From Candidatus Aminicenantes bacterium UBA4085 (GTDB lineage Bacteria > Acidobacteriota > Aminicenantia > Aminicenantales > UBA4085), in the NCBI GenBank assembly GCA_002383325.1, contig DFYJ01000149.1, positions 8,002 to 18,805 of the forward strand: a stretch of DNA of 10,804 nt, written 5' to 3'. Below, in pieces: positions 7,280 to 10,804 of the stretch (the stretch's first letter is position 1; each line of letters opens with the position of its first letter). The position numbers were made by a program, and so were the translations under genes. The notes beneath the pieces are model-generated. The model was not told the DNA's origin and did not search any database. It saw only the letters and a program-made list of their open reading frames with translations.

Positions 7280-8595
7280 GCCAGCAGAGCCGGGCCTTCG
7301 AGGCCGCTATTCTCGAGCGCCAAGCGGTGATCGGTGTCGTCGGCTTGGGGTATGTCGGACTGCCCCTGGTCAAGGCCTTCGTCAACAAGGGCTTCCGAGT
7401 GCTCGGCTTCGATATCGACCAGCGCAAGGTGTCGATGCTGAACAAGGGCCGCAGCTATATCAAGCACATCTCCACCGACGAGCTGAAGAGCTACCTGCGG
7501 GCCAAGAAGCTGGAAGCGACGACCGACTTCGCCCGGCTGCCGGAGGCGGACGCGGTCATCATCTGCGTTCCGACCCCGCTGGACGCTCACCGCAACCCGG
7601 ACCTGTCGTTCGTCCTGGACACGACCCGGATGATCGCCAAATATCTGCGCAAGGGACAGCTGGTGGTGCTGGAGAGCACGACCTACCCGGGGACGACCGA
7701 CGAGGACATGCTGCCGATTCTTGAAGCCGGCGGACTCCGGGCCGGCAAGGACTTCTTCCTGGCCTTTTCGCCGGAGCGGGAGAACCCAGGCGACCCGGTC
7801 TTCTCGGCGGCCAACACGCCCAAGGTGGTCGGCGGGTACAGCAAGGACTGCATGAAGCTGGCCGATCTGCTCTACAGCCAGGTGGTGGTCAAGACCGTGC
7901 CGGTGTCCTCGACACGTGCGGCGGAGGCGACCAAGTTGCTGGAGAACATCTTCCGCTGCGTCAACATCGCCCTGGTCAACGAGCTGAAGATGATCTTCGA
8001 TCGGATGGGCATCGACGTCTGGGAAGTCATCAAGGCAGCCTCCAGCAAGCCGTTCGGTTTCATGCCCTTCTATCCCGGGCCGGGGCTGGGGGGGCACTGC
8101 ATCCCCATCGACCCGTTCTACCTGACCTGGAAGGCGCGGGAAGTGGACTACTCGACCAAGTTCATCGAGCTGGCCGGGGAGATCAACACCGAGATGCCCT
8201 ATTACGTGATCAACAAGATGATGGAGGCGCTGTCGGAGCGGGGCCGGTCGATCAAGGGGGCCAAGGTCCTGGTGCTGGGCATCGCCTACAAGAAGGACAT
8301 TGACGATCAGCGCGAATCGCCGTCGCTGAAGATCATCGATCTGCTGAGGAAGAAGGGGATCAAGGTCGAATACAACGATCCCTACGTGCCGGAGAGTCGG
8401 GGCCACCGGGAGTATCCGGGACTGGATCTGAAGTCGGTGCCGCTGACGGAAAAGAGGCTGCGGGCGGCCGATGCGGTCATCATCGCCACGGACCATTCCT
8501 GCTACGACTACGCCTGGATCGTCAAGAACGCCAAGCTGGTCGTGGACAGCCGCAACGCCGTCAAGAGGCCCCGCAGGAACGTCGTCAAGGCCTGA
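7276..8595 (+). CDS. wbpA: UDP-N-acetyl-D-glucosamine 6-dehydrogenase (WbpA-type)
   Basis: A 439-residue UDP-sugar dehydrogenase that oxidises C6 of a UDP-HexNAc to the uronic acid in two NAD+-dependent steps. The N-terminal Rossmann motif GLGYVGLP is at 23-30, CVPTPLD at 97-103, ESTTYPGTTDED at 133-144, and FSPERENPGDP at 164-174. The conserved Lys220 lies in AEATKLLEN. The catalytic Cys275 is in GPGLGGHCIPIDPFYL (268-283). A second nucleotide-binding domain follows with VLGIAYKKDIDDQRESPS (333-350). The STTYPGTT, SPERENPGD and YKKDIDDQRESP combination is typical of WbpA-type UDP-GlcNAc dehydrogenases as opposed to UDP-glucose dehydrogenase. The product feeds surface polysaccharide synthesis. 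The start overlaps the epimerase stop by 4 bases, with AAGGAGAG (7259-7266) as ribosome-binding site. It is the last gene of the operon. Confidence 0.92.
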   Translation: MSQQSRAFEAAILERQAVIGVVGLGYVGLPLVKAFVNKGFRVLGFDIDQRKVSMLNKGRSYIKHISTDELKSYLRAKKLEATTDFARLPEADAVIICVPTPLDAHRNPDLSFVLDTTRMIAKYLRKGQLVVLESTTYPGTTDEDMLPILEAGGLRAGKDFFLAFSPERENPGDPVFSAANTPKVVGGYSKDCMKLADLLYSQVVVKTVPVSSTRAAEATKLLENIFRCVNIALVNELKMIFDRMGIDVWEVIKAASSKPFGFMPFYPGPGLGGHCIPIDPFYLTWKAREVDYSTKFIELAGEINTEMPYYVINKMMEALSERGRSIKGAKVLVLGIAYKKDIDDQRESPSLKIIDLLRKKGIKVEYNDPYVPESRGHREYPGLDLKSVPLTEKRLRAADAVIIATDHSCYDYAWIVKNAKLVVDSRNAVKRPRRNVVKA

Positions 8596-8628
8596 AAATA
8601 GGGGTACAGTATACGTAATTCCCTATTT
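8596..8628. repeat. 8+8 inverted repeat between convergent genes: terminator or REP-like element
   Basis: AAATAGGG (8596-8603) and CCCTATTT (8621-8628) are perfect inverted arms around a 17-base centre containing TACAGTATACGTAATT. The repeat begins one base after the wbpA stop and ends 13 bases before the nitroreductase stop, so it sits exactly between the two convergent genes. Either strand can form the stem, but the T-runs following it are only 3-4 bases, so it is a poor classical terminator. The core sequence looks to me like the palindromic repeats associated with REP-type (RAYT) transposases in some environmental genomes. That similarity is from memory. Confidence 0.6.
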
Positions 8629-8641
8629 CCCGAGGGGTCGT

Positions 8642-9145
8642 TTATATCCTTTTGATCAGTTCCGCCAAAGGTTTTCGCTGTTTGGGGCGAGGGGAGTCGG
8701 TCGAGTAGCCGAGGGGGGTGAAGACGATAGGCTCCCAGCCCGGCTCGAGATGAAGCACGTTGCGGGCGGCGACGGGATCGAAGGCCGCTATCCAGCATGT
8801 CCCTAACCCCTCGCCGGTCGCGGCCAGGATCAGGTGGTCCATGGCGATCGTCACGTCCACGTCTGCGTAGATCTTCCTGTCGCGGCGAACCCAGGCTTCC
8901 GATGCTACTCCGCAGGCGGCGATGATCAAGGGCGCTTGGACGAACCAGGGGCGTTGGTAGATGCGGGCCAACTCGGCCTCCCGGCCGGCGGTGGGGATGA
9001 CCAAAATCCGGAACGGCTGGCGATTGCAGGCGGACGGGGCCAGCCGGGCGGCTTCCAGGACGCGCTCCAGCTTCTCCGGTTCGACGGGATCGCGGCGGTA
9101 GGACCGCACGCTGTAGCGGGTGCGGACAAGATCGGCGAATTCCAT
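8642..9145 (-). CDS. Small nitroreductase-family FMN flavoprotein
   Basis: A 167-residue protein of the nitroreductase fold. It binds FMN and uses NAD(P)H, usually as a dimer in the cytoplasm. The N-terminal RTRYSVRSY (8-16) is the first FMN-phosphate-binding motif, and PSACNRQPF (37-45) is the second. GEGLGTCWIAAF (111-122) and the C-terminal PLGYSTDSPRPKQRKPLAE (144-162) complete the cofactor site. A longer reading to 9325 exists, but the true start is the ATG at 9145. AAGGAG lies six bases upstream, and the family homology begins exactly there. The extra 60 residues would lie entirely inside the upstream glycosidase gene and are Arg/Pro-rich. It begins 14 bases after the glycosidase stop, so the two are probably cotranscribed. 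The substrate is unknown. Confidence 0.92.
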   Translation of the reverse strand: MEFADLVRTRYSVRSYRRDPVEPEKLERVLEAARLAPSACNRQPFRILVIPTAGREAELARIYQRPWFVQAPLIIAACGVASEAWVRRDRKIYADVDVTIAMDHLILAATGEGLGTCWIAAFDPVAARNVLHLEPGWEPIVFTPLGYSTDSPRPKQRKPLAELIKRI

Positions 9146-9151
9146 CGGATT

Positions 9152-9157
9152 CTCCTT
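9152..9157 (-). promoter_or_regulatory. Ribosome-binding site fixing the nitroreductase start
   Basis: On the minus strand AAGGAG sits six bases before the ATG at 9145. It overlaps the gap after the glycosidase stop at 9160-9162, and it decides between this start and the longer alternative at 9325. Confidence 0.85.
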
Positions 9158-9159
9158 GA

Positions 9160-10804
9160 TCAGGGAGCCTTGATCGTCTGGACGCTCACGGCGTGGGGCC
9201 CCGGCCCGGTCTGAACGGCGATGACCGGGCCGTCCAGGCCGGGATCGACACGGAATTCCGTTGGCCGGCCGTCGAGACGGACCAGGAAACGATCCTGCAG
9301 CGCCGCCTCCTTGCCCGCGGGCCAAGCTAGGCGGATCAGGGCCGGCTCCGGCCAGTCCGAGGACCAGGCTATCTCGGCCCGGCCTGCCGCCGGATCGAAA
9401 GCATAGCGATAGGCGGCATAACGCCCGTTGGCCGGGAAGTAGAGATGGATGGCGCCGCGGCGGGCGCCCAGGCGGGGCTCGATCCTGAGTCCGCCGACCG
9501 AGACGTCGAGGCCAAAGAAGCCCTCGACGATGGTCCGGACAAGACTTCCGGCGCTGCCGGAAAAGGCCGGGCTGCCGCGCCCGTGCCCTTGGGGATCATC
9601 CCATTCGAAGAGGCCGTTGTTGGCGATCGCTTTGCGGGCGATCTCCATGAGAGCTGTTTCGCCCTGGCCGCGGCCGCCGTCGCGGAATAGGGCCAGGACG
9701 AGCTTGCCGCCGAACCAGTCCCACTGGCCGCCGTTTTGGTATTCGTAGGGATCGTCGAGCAGGGGGTGTTGAAAGACGCCCTTGGGGTAGGGAGGGAGCA
9801 GGACGCCGCTGACGGTCGACATCCCGAACTCCTTTTGCTTGGCCAGGGCGGCGGCCAGGATGCGGCGGACCTGGCGGGGCGAGGCCATTCCGGCGTCGAT
9901 CGCTTCGACGTTGCCGCCCATGGCGAATTGAATGCTTTCGTCGAAGCCGTGCTCGAGCGCGCTCAGGTGGACGTGGACGCGGTAGTAGCCGCGGGCTTCC
10001 TGCCATAGGAGCCTGTCGGTGCGGCGGCGGATGTCGTCGGCGCGGGCTTCCCAGAGCGCGGCCGCGGCCCCTTTGCCCAGGAGGCGGAGCATCCGGCCGA
10101 GGGATTGGGCAGCTCGGTGGAACTGGGCCTGATCATAGGTGTCGGCGGTCCAATGCGTGCCGGGCCCGGCGTAGATGGCCTGCTGATCGGCCTCCTCCAT
10201 CTCCACATCGCCCCAGTCGGCGGTGTGGGCCCCCTTGATGAGTCCGGTGCCGGGGTCGCGGCGCTCGTCCCAGACGAACTGCAGGGCTCGCTCCAGACGG
10301 GACAGGACCGTTGCGCCGAAGACGGGTTGGCCCAGCCAAGCTGGCCCGACCAGGTCGGTGATCTGGGAGGCGATGTGGATGGCGCTCGTCTCCTGGTCCG
10401 TCTCCGTGGTGTTCTTGTCGGCCCGGCCGTCGGCGGCCAGCCAGTCCTGCAGCTCGCCGTTGGGCTTCTGGATGGTCAGGTGCTCGAGCAGGCCGCTGCG
10501 GAGATAGGGAAGCGGATAGAAGAGTCGCGATGCGGGGATGATGGTTGCAGCGTCGCGCAGCCAGATCTGAGGGTAGGAAGTCCCGGCGGCGAAGCCGCGA
10601 ACGAGGCCGGTTCGACCGCGGAAGGCGGCCTTGTTGTGGTCCAGCGTGGCGCGGGCGAAGAGGAAGAGGCGTTCGATCTCGGGACTGTCGCACTCGATAC
10701 GGGTGTAGGCGCCGGGCGCGAGGATGGGGTCCGCGGCGGGCGGCGTGCTCTGGACGGAGGACAGGACGCCCGCTGACGAGATGATGGCTGATAGGACCCA
10801 CAGG
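9160..10804 (-). CDS. Exported (alpha/alpha)6-barrel glycosidase-like protein, N-terminus beyond the window
   Basis: The frame is open from the right edge to the stop at 9160, giving 547 visible residues (numbered from the edge). A GTG at 10206 could be read as a start, but the frame continues upstream with conserved-looking protein, so that is internal. The first visible residues (LWVLSAIISSAGVLSS) look like the core of a signal peptide, so only a few residues are missing and the enzyme is probably exported. Features of a six-hairpin glycosidase follow: YPQIWLRDAA (78-87), TDQETSAIHIASQ at about 130-145, HTADWGDVEMEEADQQ (192-207), GTHWTADTYDQ (215-225), and YQNGGQWDWFGG (355-366). A beta-rich C-terminal part spans about 430-547. 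This arrangement resembles amylo-1,6-glucosidase/GH15/GH63-like enzymes, with YQNGGxWxWxG also known from phosphorylase- and invertase-type barrels. I cannot assign a family number or substrate. Confidence 0.8.
   Translation of the reverse strand, partial: LWVLSAIISSAGVLSSVQSTPPAADPILAPGAYTRIECDSPEIERLFLFARATLDHNKAAFRGRTGLVRGFAAGTSYPQIWLRDAATIIPASRLFYPLPYLRSGLLEHLTIQKPNGELQDWLAADGRADKNTTETDQETSAIHIASQITDLVGPAWLGQPVFGATVLSRLERALQFVWDERRDPGTGLIKGAHTADWGDVEMEEADQQAIYAGPGTHWTADTYDQAQFHRAAQSLGRMLRLLGKGAAAALWEARADDIRRRTDRLLWQEARGYYRVHVHLSALEHGFDESIQFAMGGNVEAIDAGMASPRQVRRILAAALAKQKEFGMSTVSGVLLPPYPKGVFQHPLLDDPYEYQNGGQWDWFGGKLVLALFRDGGRGQGETALMEIARKAIANNGLFEWDDPQGHGRGSPAFSGSAGSLVRTIVEGFFGLDVSVGGLRIEPRLGARRGAIHLYFPANGRYAAYRYAFDPAAGRAEIAWSSDWPEPALIRLAWPAGKEAALQDRFLVRLDGRPTEFRVDPGLDGPVIAVQTGPGPHAVSVQTIKAP

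Noticed and set aside
7123..8496. A 457-codon minus-strand frame opposite the UDP-sugar dehydrogenase gene
   Set aside because: The plus-strand product has every WbpA-type motif. The antisense translation is a Leu/Gln/Asp/Val-rich shadow without motifs.
9146..9325. A 60-residue N-terminal extension of the nitroreductase
   Set aside because: The extension lies within the glycosidase coding sequence and is Arg/Pro/Gly-rich. A strong AAGGAG precedes the ATG at 9145, where family similarity begins.
10204..10206. GTG as the start of a 348-residue glycosidase
   Set aside because: The frame continues upstream without a stop to the window edge with recognisable glycosidase sequence, so this GTG is an internal Val codon.
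10133..10801. A 222-codon minus-strand frame that might look like a separate gene upstream of the glycosidase
   Set aside because: The glycosidase frame is itself open through this whole stretch and encodes a signal-peptide-like start and WLRDA-type motifs. The alternative is an Arg/Pro/His-rich out-of-frame translation.

Overview
The window is GC-rich, densely packed bacterial chromosome. Coding genes cover almost all of it, and the largest non-coding gap is 204 bases. Gene order and style suggest a Gram-negative-like, deep-branching bacterium. An Acidobacteriota/Aminicenantes-type genome is my best guess, but this is an inference from gene content and not a marker-based placement.

Region 1 (1-3907, minus strand) is a conserved housekeeping operon transcribed phoH -> 7TM-HD phosphohydrolase (PgpH/YqfF type) -> ybeY -> start of a probable CorC/HlyC-type CNNM membrane protein that leaves the window at base 1. 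The genes are almost contiguous: a 9-base gap, then a 41-base overlap, then a 1-base gap. PhoH and YbeY belong to the ribosome-quality/RNA-processing set. The 7TM-HD protein is a membrane phosphodiesterase whose characterised relatives degrade c-di-AMP.

Region 2 (3908-4111) is a divergent promoter region. On the minus strand TTGACA and TATAAT are both perfect hexamers, facing phoH. On the plus strand TTGAAA-17-TATATA faces the next operon. A 7+7 inverted repeat lies between them.

Region 3 (4112-8595, plus strand) is a five-gene operon. It encodes a 71-residue ribbon-helix-helix-like protein, a cytosolic alkaline-phosphatase-superfamily enzyme without a signal peptide, an APS kinase (CysC), a WbpP-like UDP-GlcNAc/UDP-glucose 4-epimerase, and a WbpA-like UDP-N-acetylglucosamine 6-dehydrogenase. 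The last two genes overlap by ATGA. Together they look like precursor supply for a surface polysaccharide or glycan containing N-acetyl-hexosaminuronic acid and possibly sulfate. The AlkP-superfamily enzyme and the RHH protein are the unexplained members and the best candidates for something undescribed.

Region 4 (8596-8641) lies between convergent operons and holds an 8+8 perfect inverted repeat, either a bidirectional terminator or a REP-like element.

Region 5 (8642-10804, minus strand) is an exported (alpha/alpha)6-barrel-type glycosidase, entering from the right edge and lacking only its extreme N-terminus, followed after 14 bases by a small nitroreductase.
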